From positions 50,185,722 through 50,249,721 of the forward strand of contig OX638372.1 of NCBI GenBank assembly GCA_951812925.1: DNA of 64,000 nt, written 5' to 3'. Below the pieces are notes generated by a model. The model was not told the DNA's origin, ran no database searches, and was given only the letters and a program-made list of their open reading frames with translations. Below, in pieces: positions 1-13,400 of the stretch. Origin of the DNA: Calliopum simillimum. Lineage: Eukaryota; Arthropoda; Insecta; Diptera; Lauxaniidae. A program made the position numbers and the translations under genes. Each line of letters starts with the position of its first letter. The stretch's first letter is position 1.

Positions 1-559
1 TTCGTAAAGATTTTTCCAAACAATTTTTTAAACTTTTTCTTTCTTCTTTCCATTTTATGAAAAAGGCTTTTACGTCAATATTTAATAATAAAATATGTCT
101 CGCAGACAAAATAAAAACATTAGCCGTGTTCACGATCCGGAGCATTTAGTCTTGCAAAGTAGCAAAATAGCAATAATTTCCACTTGATTGTGAGCAATAT
201 TAAAAATTTAAGCATTGCAAGCTACGAAAAACTTTATTTCTATGAGAAAATCGTATGAGCAAAGAGAACGAGAGCATAATCAAAAAAGTTTTGTTTGAAA
301 AATGACGTGATATTTCTATGCTATAGGTTTTTAGTATAGAAAATGTAAATGCAAATGCAAATTCAATCCTATATATTTTGTTGTTGTATAGCAAAATTTT
401 TCAACACCTATTTACAAATGCTATGATGCAAGACCTTTTGCACTTGATCGTGAACATGGATATTTTGTTATTATTGAATACCTTCAAATATCTAATGCAC
501 AATGATATGTTTATGCAAGTCTCTAGAAAATGCACTAAAAAAACTAGTAAGGCTGTTAC
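1..559. other. AT-rich non-coding stretch
   Basis: No gene, RNA or clear repeat boundary is visible. Open frames here are short and low in complexity. Confidence 0.5.
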
Positions 560-966
560 CTTTGGCTTGGCCAAACATTAAATACCCTACATTGCAGCGA
601 TTTAAAAATTTTGCTTGTACATATAAGTGGCGCCCTCTTGTCCAAATTACCCAGTTTTTTCTTAGAGCTTGCATTTATAGTTCTAAGTGTCTGTGTGAAA
701 TTTAAAAGGCTTGTCTCAAAAAATGTTTTCAGTGTAGCATTTTTAAGCTTATGCTTATATGGGAGGTGCCACGCTCTCTTGTCCGAGTTCACCTATTGTT
801 TAGTTCAGAGCTTGCTTTTATAGTTCCTAGTGTTTGAGTGAAATTTAGTTGGACTATATCAAAAAACCAGAATGGCATTTTGAAACTTTTGCTTATAGAG
901 GAGGTGCCACGCCCTCTTGTCCAAAATTGCCTAGTTTTTAATCAGAGCTTGCGCTAACTATTCCTA
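560..966 (+). repeat. Tandem-repeat family A, left copy (about 140-bp units)
   Basis: Three diverged units share the landmark GCCCTCTTGTCC at about 632, 774 and 912, a spacing near 140 bp. Each unit also carries a version of AGAGCTTGC and TATAGTTC. The array starts with GGCCAAACATTAAATACCCT, as does the copy at 63010. It lacks the tail found at the right window edge. It is abruptly joined to the repeat that starts near 967. The family is dispersed, because a third copy lies reversed inside the Ppt1 intron. I do not recognise a named transposon class. Confidence 0.75.
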
Positions 967-1490
967 GTATTTATGTGTATTAACTTGATTGTCTTTGGCG
1001 TCAATGCCAGATCATTTGCTTTGCAGGCTAAGCCGGCTTGGTGACGTAATTTCTAGCTCTTGTTGACATTGCTCTTTTGCCAAGCATGCATTTTTTGTAC
1101 CAATCCATGTCCGCCATCTGTTCCTCGGTCCACTCGTCTGGAAACTCAATACCGAGACTTTTTGTCAAGTGGTATGCCAGCTTACCACCCACACTTAATG
1201 AAAACAACGTTTTTTCTGTGACACCTTTAAAGAGCCTATTCTTTCTTTCCATCCTCTAAAAAAGCGTAAAAAGGCATAAGAACACCATTTAAATTAGTAA
1301 TGTTGGCATTCACAACGATATTTCAGAAAAACATGCGTCTCTTTGCTCTGGTAAATCCACAAAATCTTCGCGCCATCATATCACGCGTTTAACATTTGTC
1401 AGAACAGCCGCATTTGTTTTCTGTCAAAAGTTACGGGGGGGTGCCCACACCCGAACTATGCCCGTAGGCGGCACACTTCCACTACTTATC
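967..1490 (-). pseudogene. Pogo/Tc5-like HTH transposase fragment, copy 1
   Basis: The minus strand encodes a fragment (about 1028-1252) reading SLSVGGKLAYHL, GIEFPDEWTEEQM and MDWYKKCMLGKR. The order LAYHLAK...W...M..DW...FM resembles the second helix-turn-helix of CENP-B/Tc5-type DNA-binding domains in pogo, Tigger and Jerky-like transposases. No DDE catalytic part follows. A second copy lies in opposite orientation at 4445-5215, with the same GC-rich lead sequence (GTGCCGCCTRCGG, then GGTTCGGGTGTGGGCACC). Both are remnants. The domain assignment rests on pattern memory only. Confidence 0.5.
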
Positions 1491-3684
1491 TCGTTAAAGG
1501 GAGCAGCTAGGATTTTAATTCTAACTGAATGAAAGGTCGCGACAACAGTCTCGCGCTCAGATTTTTCAGACATATTAGTATTTCCTATCAATGCATCCTG
1601 CCCTCCGTGGTTATTTTGATCAACGCAGATAGCCTTGTCATAAATTGACGGAGATTTGAACATTTATTGTCATATATTGCCTGATCGGTCCTTGGTCATA
1701 CTTCAAGAGGCAATCCGAGTCTTATTGGAAAAGTTCGAAGGTATATTTTGATAGGGAAGGGAGTGGCTATTTGATGCAATTAAAAAAGATCACCGTTTCC
1801 AGTAGCTACACTATAAGCCTGAAACAGCATTTTCTCCAACTTCAATCAAGGGTATCTCAAAATCCTGGAAGTATATTGACAATTCTGAGTATGCAGTCGG
1901 ATTCAGCGTCGAAAAATACAATATAATCTGAGGTTGTTTTTTGCCATAGATCTATGTATGTGTGTAAAGAAGATTAGTACGTTATACAAAATCTTTTATG
2001 GGACACTTCTTGAAAAAAATTGGTTTCTATGAAGATTTTATTAATCTCACAGTTCCAACTACCTGTTATGATTATTGAAAATGCTTATCATTCCCTTCAA
2101 GCCCCACTTCGAATTATATCGATAATATCCCAAACTAAAAAGTTAAAAAACACTGATATTCCTTTTTTCTGAACTCTTATAACTTGACCAAAAATCCTGA
2201 TCCTACTTTATTATTAAATTTTTTTCGAATTTAGGTACAATACAATTCTTGAAATCATCGCCTACGTAAATCATGCTTACTAAGGCAAATTACGATAAAA
2301 TGGTGGTCGCAGACTAAGTATGTGATTTGTTTACTTTGGACTCTTTTGTCCAGAAAACTACCTCTCCATTTTTTGGTATTGCTGAAAAGGTAATAATGTT
2401 TAACTGTAATGGTTCCTAAGGAAAGACGCTGAAGATCGGAAATAGCAGATGATTTCTAACAGAAAAAAATTAAATCCAAGTTTGATCTTTTGGTTCTCAG
2501 TTAGTATTTCATTTCTCTGGCACTTATCATTTTGACAAATTTACTACACCCGATCGGAGAACCCGCAAATCCTTACACAGAGTTTCATAATTATGGTTTA
2601 AGCAGACAGCGAAATAGATGAATCCTTTAACAAATAATAAGCTCATATGAATATAGTAACTCTCATGAGACAGTTCAAATTCAACCAATTACGTCGCTTC
2701 CAGCAGATTTCGAGTCCCACACTGATTGCGTTGCACAAATCACCTGCCACATATGTATGTACTAAGGGACAAAAGTAGCATTAAGTGTTTGCTAATGAGT
2801 TTTCCTTTTCATTGTTAAAAGTTTATCAAAGAACAGTGACGGTAAATGAGATAGAAAGAATATCCTTTCTCTCATACATACCTAAATATAAACATTAAAT
2901 GTAAAAGGTAAACAACCACCTACAATGTGATGCTTCATCAAATTACAAAATTAAAAATGGAGAATCAGCAACAACATCGAAACAATACCCACCACAATCA
3001 AAAAAAGCAACAACAACAACCAAACAATATTCATAATTTTAATGAAAAACTGCTACTGACACCGCGCACCGCATTTTAAAAACCATCGCTTGCATATGAT
3101 TGGCTTCGACTAAAGCTTAAAGTAAAAAAAAAAGAAAGAGCCGCTCCGCCCAGGCGATGTTGCGCCACTACTGTGCTGTTTGTTTTTATATTACGTTAGA
3201 TTGTTGTTGCTGTTGTTGCTGTTGTTGCTGACGCTATTGCTATAGCAATAATAAATAAATATAATTTTAGCGCAAGCGCTACCCCCATACCAGTGTCAAG
3301 GCGCTCACTCACAGCACACCAACAACAAGAACTGGGAATTCACTTTACAAGGATAACGACATCGTCGTCGATTGTGATGCGATGCAATGGTGAGGATATC
3401 CAAGTGAGTGTGTGAAGATACGCAGCAAAAGGATGAGATAACAAAAACAAAACGTGCAAATGAGAAAATTACATCCCTTCATTTGTTTATCATCAACACA
3501 AACAATGACAGCAACAGCAACAACAGCAGCAACAGCGAGGTTTTCCTATTGTAATTGTTTAAAACTGCCTTCGTAAAATATACCGTCTACCATCGACAAT
3601 GATGACTGATACCCAGCAAGCTAAGCTTCGGCAGTAATCGAGTGCATAAGATGTAAAAGTTATTTTTTCCAAATGATATCGCTA
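1491..3684. other. Non-coding; simple CAG/CAA-type repeats
   Basis: No gene is seen. Short trinucleotide tracts (GTTGTTGCT near 3200-3232, CAGCAACAG near 3505-3537) are the only regular structure. The segment about 1840-1920 (GACAATTCTGAGTATGCAGT) is repeated in diverged form at 4270-4310. Confidence 0.5.
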
Positions 3685-3898
3685 CATCCAACGTATAATT
3701 TGGTAACTCAAGTTACAACTTTCTTACGGGACAGTGTTTTTCACTTAAATATACTCAGATTGAAACTTCAAAAATAGGTCCCAGCTCTTAAAAATTTGAA
3801 GCTAAATTTGACATAAGATGGAGTCTTATACGCAGACTTCAGAAAACGCTGTCCCGTATGAAAGTTGTAACTTGAGCTACCAACTTATACGTTGGATG
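3685..3898. mobile_element. 214-bp MITE, TA target duplication
   Basis: Inverted arms of about 56 bp begin CATCCAACGTATAA on each side and run inward to GGGACAG. The element is bounded by TA at 3683-3684 and 3899-3900. This fits a Tc1/mariner-type non-autonomous element. It has no coding capacity. Confidence 0.8.
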
Positions 3899-4444
3899 TA
3901 TCGATACGTACTCGTATGTATAGAGTTATGCTAATAAAAAAAGTCTTTAAAAATAATTTCTTAAAATCTCATGACATTTTATGAAATAACGCATGAAATA
4001 AAATTATTTTTTTTAATAACCTCAAATAATATCAAAACTTTCCAATAAGTCTCTTACTTTCCAAGTTATGATCCTTTGATGAGAGAGTGTTTCAGCTCGC
4101 ATACAAAGGACGAAATTGGCCAAAAAACACTCAAAATGAGTGAATGAAATGTGTAACAACCTGAGATAAAAAAAAAACCGATTAAAAAGAGTGTGACTAT
4201 TCGATGCCATAAAAAAGAATTTAACAAAACAACTTCAAGCAAGGATATCTCGAAATTCTGCAGGTATAATGACAATTTTGAGGATACAGTCGAGTTCAGC
4301 GTCAAAAAATAAGAATCATAAAAGATCATGCGATCTTATGAACTATATATGTGATATATCACAAGAGATGTCAAAAAACATTTTACAATATTTTACAAAT
4401 TAAATTATGAAGATTGAATAGAATATCGCATTTTGATTTTAGAA
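3899..4444. other. Non-coding, no structure beyond a shared short repeat
   Basis: AT-rich. The stretch near 4230-4320 is a diverged direct copy of about 1840-1920. No gene seen. Confidence 0.45.
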
Positions 4445-5215
4445 AATATAGAGGAAGAGTGCCGCCTGCGGACATGGTTCGGGTGTGGGCACCCCCCGTA
4501 ACTTTTGACAGAAAACAAATGCGGCTGTTCAGACAAATGTTAAGCGCGTGTTATGACAGCACGAAATTTTTGTACATATACCGGAGCAAACAAACGCAAT
4601 TGCTTTTTGCTGAGAAGAAAATAATTTTTGAATTAATGAAAGTCAACACAAGTTTTTTTCAATCATTTTCCAAGTGCGATAGATCGAAAAGCTGAATGCA
4701 ATCTGTGCAGTAAATTTATTATATTTTGTGATTCAAAGCCGAATGCAACCAAAATGTTCACAAAACACAATTTGCTCATTGCTTTTCAAAGTGGCTGTCA
4801 AAGTCGAGTGTGGGCCCCGAATTGGTTCGGGTGTCCCTCTCTTTTTTTATTTAAAGCGTGAGTTTTCTGAAATATCGTCGTAGATGCCAGCATTACTAAT
4901 TTAAATGGTGTTCTATGCCTTTTTACGCCTTTTTATTGGAATGGAAAGAAACAATAGGCCCTTTAAAGGTATCCCAGAAATAAAGTTGTTTTCATTAAGT
5001 GTGGGTGGTAAAGTGGCATACCATTTTGCAAAAAATCTCGGTATTGAGTTTCCAGACAAGTGGACCGAGGAGCAGATGGTGGGCATGGATTGGTACAAAA
5101 AATTCATGCTTGGCAAAAGAGCAATGTCAACAAGGGCTTGAAGTTATGTCACCAAGCCGGCTTAGTCTGCAAAACAATTGATCTGGCATTGACGCCGAAG
5201 ACAATCAATATGGCT
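4445..5215 (+). pseudogene. Pogo/Tc5-like HTH transposase fragment, copy 2
   Basis: Inverted counterpart of 967-1490. The readable part (about 4935-5141) encodes FSLSVGGKVAYHF, GIEFPDKWTEEQM and DWYKKFMLGKR. Against copy 1 it has about 220 extra bases (around 4600-4855) between the GC-rich lead (GTGCCGCCTGCGG) and the protein part. No catalytic DDE domain is present. Homology ends near 5212, after a segment (CAATTGATCTGGCATTGACG) that copy 1 also has. Confidence 0.5.
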
Positions 5216-7310
5216 GCAGTTAAACAGGCATGATGCCATTCGATCCAGACGTTTTTTGATCTTGTTGAAGCCGTTGAGCAAAATTTGTTAAATTTGTGTG
5301 AGTCAATGTTTGCAAAATAAATTAATTTTGCTTTCTTCTCCATTTGATTGCATTTTACTTAATATTTTCCCCTTTTTTAGCCAATTTTTTAAGGGTGCCC
5401 ACAACCAAACCAAAAATTTTTTTTTGTCAAAAATTATCACTTCACTATTTTTTTTATATAATTCTTCCTACTGGCGAAATCAATTTACTTTCATCACCAG
5501 TAGTTAGCTAAAGTCTCTGGCTTTCTATTGATACTTATGTGTCTGCATAATATACATTTGGTCAAAAGTTATGAGTCGAAAACAAAAAGGTGCCCAAGCC
5601 CGGTACATACTCTTCCCCTACATGATAAAAATCACAACATATTTTTTTTGAATAAAATATCGTATGACATACAAAAATATTGCATAACTTTTCGAAAAAA
5701 ATTTCTCAAGAATTATGATGTTATATTTTACGAAATTATAACTTTTTTGAAAAAATCATCTAATACATTGCAAAAATATCATGTAATATTTTATGAAATA
5801 TCGTATGATATTTTTTCGAAAAATGTCATGCGATATTTTGAAAAAATGCATGCGAAATTAAAAAAAATCTCATGCGATATCTTATAATATAAATTCGATT
5901 GTGATATGTTTCGAGCATTTTCTTTGAAATCAAAATTGGCTTCAATAAATAAATCCAAAATTATGTTTATTGTTTCTGCCGGGTCTTTTGAACTATTCAC
6001 TTGATTCACAAGTTTTTTTCAACCCCCCTTCAGTAGCATTTCTCTTGTTTTGTTCATGTGGCTGTAATTTAACAAGGTAAAAACGAGAAAACAATAAACT
6101 CAGTTACACAAATAAGACAACAACAACACACTCATTTAGTATAAGCGACAGGCGACAACAACATTACCATTCTTACTGAGCAGCCACCCACTTTATTCTC
6201 GTCAACTCATAAATATTTGCTATGTTTATGTTTATGCAGTTTAAAAAAAATGTTGAGAGAGAATTGCTTTACACTCAGCTAGATGATGATGAGAGTTTAA
6301 AATTATTTTTTGAGAGTAATCAAAGGGTGTTATTGTTATTTTAAAGTCTTAGGGCCAGAAATAATTATATCTGTGGCATTTTGACAAAACAACCTAATTC
6401 GAAATTGTTAACTTTTCAGGATAGCTAGAAAAAAGTGTTATTGCTTCCAATAATGTGGCTGAATTTTGGTGATGCAGCGCTCAATCTCTTTTTTCAATAC
6501 ATTTTTACTTACCATTAGCTGTCACCTGTCAAATGGTTTTCGGCAAATTCAAATCTTGCGTGATTTATGGGACTCCTTTATAAATCTGAAACTAAAACCA
6601 TAATTGTTTCGATTGGTTAATTTTATTTTTTTTAGATCTGTGGCCATAAAAAAAAAATTAAAAAAATAAAGCACCTAGAATTTTAATATAAGGTTTTTAG
6701 TCTACATTCTTTGGAAATTTTTCTGCATACCAAGTTTTTCCAGAGTTTTTGGTTAAGAAAACTGAGCTTTAGTTATAAGAATATTAAAAAATTCTTAACC
6801 TGTTACCCATAAAGAAGTTACATGCATTTTTGAATTATTATTAATGTCAATATGCGTTTTTCGGCAAATAGGTATTCATTTACTAAGGCCTTGCGCCAAA
6901 TCCACACCTGTACGCATTACCGTTACTACATATTTTGTTTTTACCGACGTGGTGAGGAAATTGTAAACAAATTATATCAAATCAAACACAACGAGTATGT
7001 AAAAAAAGAGCGAGAAACTGAGAAAAACACAAAAAACATCTCTTTAACAATACATTTGGAGTAAAAATTTGTATCCTCTGAGAGTAAAATGTAAGCTGAA
7101 AATGTTGCTAAATGAGCAGCCACATCAAATCAGGACTCAGCAGCGTTCTATGCAAAATGCAATGACTTTATGGCGCGCATTTTTCCAAAATCTCTGCCTC
7201 ATTTGAATACGTCAGTGCTAACAGCATAGTTGGTTGTACTTGTGCGAGTATTTGCTTCTAATTAGAAATAATATAAAGGATCAAAAAAGGATTCATAATT
7301 GGTATGCGCA
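5216..7310. other. 5' flank of the homeobox gene, with low-complexity block
   Basis: No gene seen. Between about 5640 and 5885 the sequence is built from diverged copies of a motif like CGATATTTTTTCGAAAAA in both orientations, which creates spurious open frames. The rest is AT-rich and may contain regulatory DNA that I cannot resolve. Confidence 0.45.
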
Positions 7311-7313
7311 ACA

Positions 7314-7320
7314 TATAAAA
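7314..7320 (+). promoter_or_regulatory. Probable TATA box of the homeobox gene
   Basis: TATAAAA lies about 31 bases before an initiator-like GGCAGTTCG (7343-7351), the usual fly TATA-to-start spacing. The predicted start near 7345 would leave a 5' leader of about 107 nt before the ATG at 7453. The spacing is seen; its use as a promoter is inferred. Confidence 0.5.
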
Positions 7321-7452
7321 TGGTACATTTGAATTTTAAGTCGGCAGTTCGTGTTTGAATGCCTAACGGTTTGGAACAAAGAAACCAAAAACTGGAATTA
7401 AATTAATCGAAATTTTTAGCTTAAAATTTCTTATTAAACGAATTGTGTGAAA

Positions 7453-10400
7453 ATGGCCGGTCCATTTTTATCACCATTACCGGGTGATCTATTAACGGAA
7501 TATATGTTCGGTCGTCGACGTCAACGTCGAAATCGTACTACATTTACACCGCAACAGCTGCAGGAACTGGAAGCTTTATTTCAGAAAACCCATTATCCTG
7601 ACGTTTTTCTACGTGAAGAGGTCGCATTAAGGATAAGCCTCAGTGAGGCACGTGTACAGGTGTGATGCTCGAAATTAATTTTGTTTATTTATGGATGTGT
7701 ATAACAAATATAAGTTTCAATGAAAAAAAAAAAATAATACGTTGAGCATTTTCAACAATTTAATGGCAATCTTAAATCAAGGAAAATTCAACAATTTTAT
7801 AACAAACAATATTACCTTTGGGGTTACTATGGGTGTTATGGTGAATCAATTTTTCGAGGAATTTTTCTCAAACTGCAATAGTGAATACACGATAGTCTGA
7901 GAAAAATTCCCCGGGAATATTTAATCACGGTAACCCTCTACGTATCAATATGAAATCTATAACTTCATCAAGTAAATCGGCTAATAAGTTTGGAAATAAT
8001 ATCTTTAATGCCATTTTGATCCAATTCAAAATATTTTGTAAATTTCTTTAAAAGCGAGTTCTTATCAATGTCTAATTTCAACAACAGACACTGAAACTTC
8101 TTGGTAGTAAGAACAAATCAAGTAAGCAGAACTCGGTGATAATATCACATTTACTGTTCCGCTATGGTTTTCTCGATATACAAGTTTCAAACTTAATTAC
8201 ATGCGTATTTGACACATTCCGAATTTAACGACTTATATATGTATATAAAAAAAATATGTACTTTCTATAAACATAAGATTTTATCTATAAATAGCCCAGG
8301 AAAATTGCAAGTGAATTTTTTCACCGGAATTATATTTATTAAAGCATGATGAATAATGTGTAAAAAGTCTATTGAAGTTCATTGTGCGCATAAAAAGTTA
8401 TTCAGGCTCAAAGGTCGCTAAAATCAGTTTTTTGCAAATATCTCGCTTACGCAAACTTTTACAGAAAAAATTTCCTATTTAAAGATGTAGAAAATGTTTT
8501 CGTGTAGCTAATAGTTTAGGAGATAACCCAATTTAAAAAGTTGTGCACAGTTTTTATATGGTCAAATCCGAAAAAGGTCAACCAAGAGAAAAATTATAAA
8601 GTTGCCTTAAGAGCGCATTTTGGCATTTGGTTTGTGGGCTCGCCCATAAAAAACTAGGAGTTTTTAATACGCTTTTAAGGGTTCATTCTTTATTCCGAGT
8701 TTCTTAAAAATTGGTGCAACGGTTTAGCCGCTGCAATTCATTTCGCCTTCATGGGCGTGGCACTGGTAGCTACATAACACAACTTCTTTAATAAGGTTGC
8801 ATTCCAAATTTCATAAAAATCGATGCAGTGGTTGAGCTGCAACAGCGTATTTTCACCGTGAGATGCGGTGCCAAGAAAAAATTTTACTTTTGTGTGCACT
8901 GCACTTCTTTACAACCTTTTCCAGAGATAAGTAAACCAAATATAATGTGTTTAAGTTAATTAAAAAGGGGCTGCATCAATTTTCGATAGCCTATGTATAT
9001 ATATAAAATAAAAATTGTATCGTTCACAACTTAACGTGCGCAACACACAATAGTTAAATTTTTGTACGAATTAAGGACTCTTTGATTCTCTCAAAAGCAG
9101 TTTCGATATGCTCAAATATTATTCTTTCTATGGAAGATTTTGCTTTTTTTGTTTATATGGAAAATTCGCTAAAAATTTTGAAAATGTACATTGATCTCCA
9201 CAACGACTTTTGTTTTTTGTAACGTGCGAACAGCACTTTATGCACGATTATATTGTAACCGATAAAAGCCAGGAAATGTTTTTAAATGCCTTTTGAAAGT
9301 ACTCTCAAATGGTAACATACCACTGCAGGTAAATTAAGAATTTAACATTCATAGCGCCTCCAGGATTAAAAAATATGCGTACGAATGTAACGTTCGCAAC
9401 GCAGGATTAGCCCATATGTAAATGCTACGTACAGTGCAAGCAAAAACACTTGAAACTGAATCACCAGTTTTCGGCCACTAAAACAGATGCAAATAAAATA
9501 CTTGGTATGAGGTTTTATGTCATTTATATTGTTGTTTATAAAACAAAAATAAAAAGTCCATACATCACTAATACAAAACTAAAACTTAAGTTTAATATAA
9601 AAATGTATCGGTATTGGCTGTGCAAAACATTTGCAACTATTAATCTAAATCAATAATTAATAACTAAAAAAATAAAAAAAATCAACATTTAATGGAATAA
9701 CTCCTGTTTTTTATAACAGCAGTGCATCTTTTTGGCATTGATGCGATAAAACTATTTTTAAATGAATGCGGAATATCCTGCTACCGTTTTTTAACTTCAT
9801 TAAACAACTCATCCTCTTTTCTAAATTTTTGATTGCATAATAAGCAATGAATTTTTGTGACCTGACGATTTGATTGGGTTTAGATCTGGCGACTCCGTGG
9901 AGCATTGATGAACATCAATATTTTGCCATTTTATCCAATCTTTTACCATTTTCGACGTGTGCTTAGGGTTGTTATCATGCAGGAATATATATTTTAGTGT
10001 AATTTTCCCAGTTGCATATGGCATCATAGTATTTTGTAGTCTGTCTTTATAATCATTAGACTTCATTATGCCTTCAACACTTTGAATTGGACCGATTCCA
10101 TGCGCAGAGAAGCATCCCCAGACCATGATACTACAACCTCTATGCTAGACAGCTCCTCTTGTATATTTCGGGCTTAGCCTTTCTCCCTTTGGCCAAAAAA
10201 AAATTTCGGTCGATGACAGCAATATTTACGCCTCTCCGCTACATTGAAAAGGCGATACTATAGGCAGTGCTGTAGTCTATGATGACAAGTTGAAGCGCAG
10301 TGCTCCACTCGAATGTTTTTTCCACTATTATTATTTCATGATTAATTTCGTCAGAAATTATTGAAGTAATAAGATAGTCAAGTTCCAGTTTTCAGAAAAA

Positions 10401-13400
10401 TCAGAATCAGACATGTTCTGAACATTTTATATCAACAACATCAAATATTAAATTAGAAATTCCAATAAAAAGGTTTTAATACAACTTCTATCTCATCAAA
10501 GAAAGGGATATTATCTCTTGCCATACACGAGTATTTCACACACTTTAAGACGTTTTACCACGCAAGCTTCATAAGCTACTTACTTTAATGAAGACTTTGA
10601 TAACTACATTTTTCATTAATTATTTAGACTTTGATTTTTAAAACATAATGTCTCTTTTCCATGGAATTTTGGAAAAAGTGATCAAAACGACCCACAAAAA
10701 CAAGATTTTATAGGCTAAGAAGTTTTAGAAAAACTTTCCTTGCGTGATTTCAATATGAAACTTACGTACGTTGAAATTTCGAAATACTTTACTTTTGAGA
10801 AATTAAGCTAAAAAAACAACGATTGACGTCGAGATATTTTATTTTTTTAATTCTTGAGATATCGCATGACTTATTCCGAACGTTTTTGGCATGGTAATCA
10901 AATAAATGCCGTATTTTGCCGTGATTTGGCATACTGTAAAATTCCATAAAATAAACTTTAAGCTAAAAATAAGCAAAAATCAAAAAGGACTTCTTTTATT
11001 CATTCTACACGTATACTATAAAACATTTGGGAATTGCGTTTGTGAAAATAGATCATCTGTGATTTTGTGTTATTTATTAGTCATTTAGGGTATTCCTTAA
11101 AATGTGTAAAAGCTTCGGAAACCTCGTGAACTTGTAAAACCGTCAAAGTTCGTATTAATTATGACAACAAATACGAGTTTACGAGGTTTTCGAGGCATTT
11201 ACATGTTTTAAGGAATACTACCCTCAGTGGTCCTCCAGGAAAGCACATCTCGCAAAGCTTTTTGCGTAAATTTTTTTAATTGAAGATTCTTATTATATTA
11301 GTGGAGTCAATAAAGCCAAAAAACAGGCAAAATGAGGAAGTCCTCAAGAACAGCACCAATTTTGATGATTTTTTTTTTAATTTTTGTTTTTTTTTTTATT
11401 TAAAATCAGAAACGTTTTAGAGCACGGTCCAAATTATATAGTTTTTTAAACAATATTTAAGAACTTATGTTTTTATAAAAAAAAATTCGAAAAAAATATA
11501 TGTATTTAGCGATTCTAAATCCGAAGCCGGCATTAAAATTGCTGTATCTTGAAACATGCGGCAATATTTGTTACACGCTTCCTGGGCTTCTTCTGAAAGC
11601 TGCCCTACTGGAACAATTGCGGTTTTGATTACTTCCGTGCTATGTATCAATATTTTGTGTATGGTAGCAGGCAGAAAACGCCATGAATAATGGTGTAAAA
11701 AAATATATAACATACGAGTACGTTAAAATCAAAGCAAAAAATTCGAATATAAATTAAAATAAAAATCAAAAAATAGTTTAATAGTACAGTCCTTTGGTAG
11801 TTTTACCTGGAAAGTTTTGCGGGATTTTTGCAACTACAATCAACACATAATTTTTTATTCAGATGACCTATAGTTTAGGAGATATTTTTATAACAAACCT
11901 GAAATTTCGAAAAAAACAAATGCATGAACAATTTTTTTTCTACGACGAAACGTTTTGGAGCTATTTTGAATAAACGGTTTTTTTCTATAAATGTAACCGT
12001 TAAAGAGATATTTGTAAAAAACTGATTTTGGGCGCCATTTTTTCAATATGGCGGCGCGAGCGAATACTATTCGAGGTAGCAAAGTTGAAATTCTGAAAGA
12101 GCACATCGAAATCTATAAAATAAATCATTTGCAAAAATCCCACAAAACTTTCCAGATAACATCATTTTATTCTCCCAAATGATTGTACTACGTATATAAG
12201 GCATTCTGAAAAAAGTGAAAATAAAATAGATGAACTGTAATGTGAAGGTTAAAACTTATATATTCATCAAGGGAATAGGTGTAGCTAACTTATATTTAAA
12301 ATCTAGACTGGGTGCAAACAGGTACATGCGATTTCGTCTCCTTTAAAGTTGAAAAACAATATAAAATATAAATAATAACTTTTATAACTGTTTTTCGAAG
12401 CTTTCTTACACGTTACCTAAAGGAAAAAATGAAAAAAAAATCTAATACGATCTTACTTTTATAAAATCCATCACTAAAATTGTCACAAAATTACGATTTT
12501 GCCACACCAAAATCAAGTTGTTTCTGATAATTTAATAAAAATTATTAATATGGGCACGGCCACCGTTGGCAACGTTACGTTCGCACGCACATTTTTGCCC
12601 ATATCTCTTTAAAAAATAATCAAACATCATAATATCTTAATAAAGCTCTCTATGGCCAATATTTCATAGGAACAAAGTTTTTGTCTATCGCTTATGGCTT
12701 TGGAGTTATAAGAGTTTAAGTGCCGATGGGAACGTAATTTTTTTTGCAAGCGATTTTTGAGGTCAGTGCACATTTTCTAAAAAGTCTGCGAATCTAGTAA
12801 TGTATTTTCCCGAACATCTTCCATAATTTGAAGGTAAAAGATCAAAGTTATGATTGAACTTAAAATTGTGCAGAAAAAATTATTTTTGGTGGATTTATAG
12901 ACGTTAAAGCAACGTTGGTTACGTTATGCAAAAGCGTTGGTTACGTTATGCGTACGAATTTCCATAAACAAATTGAGGGCAAATACAGCCAAACAGTCCA
13001 AACATCCATAAAGATGAAAATATGTGAATATTTCATTCCTTGGAAGGTTCCCGTTTACATTACATTACAAATTTTTTGCTCCAAGACCTCGATGTATATT
13101 TTTTTTTTAAATTACGATTTCTCCCAAAAGGATAAAGCTATCTACATGAAACTTGGTAAAGATAATACTGATCAGGATTAAAAATGAGCGTGATCGGTTA
13201 ATGTTCACGCCTACCTCCCATATATGCTAGTTAAAACATTGTATGGAAAGTAAGCGTGAAGATTAACCGATCACGTTCAATTTTAGTCTCAGGCAGCTTA
13301 GTAATATTGTCGTAATCTGTACCAAATTTCATGCATCTATCTAAATTCATATGGCCGTCAGTCTGGGTTCAACAACAAAAATTAAGTCGAAAATACATTT

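Noticed and set aside
5528..5887. 119-codon Ile/Tyr/Phe-rich frame
   Set aside because: Low-complexity translation of diverged CGATATTTT-type repeats with no start context or domain.
7447..7665. GTG at 7447 as start and read-through past 7659 in the homeobox exon
   Set aside because: An ATG in good context lies at 7453, and a GT donor at 7660 joins the frame to the rest of the homeodomain at 16762.
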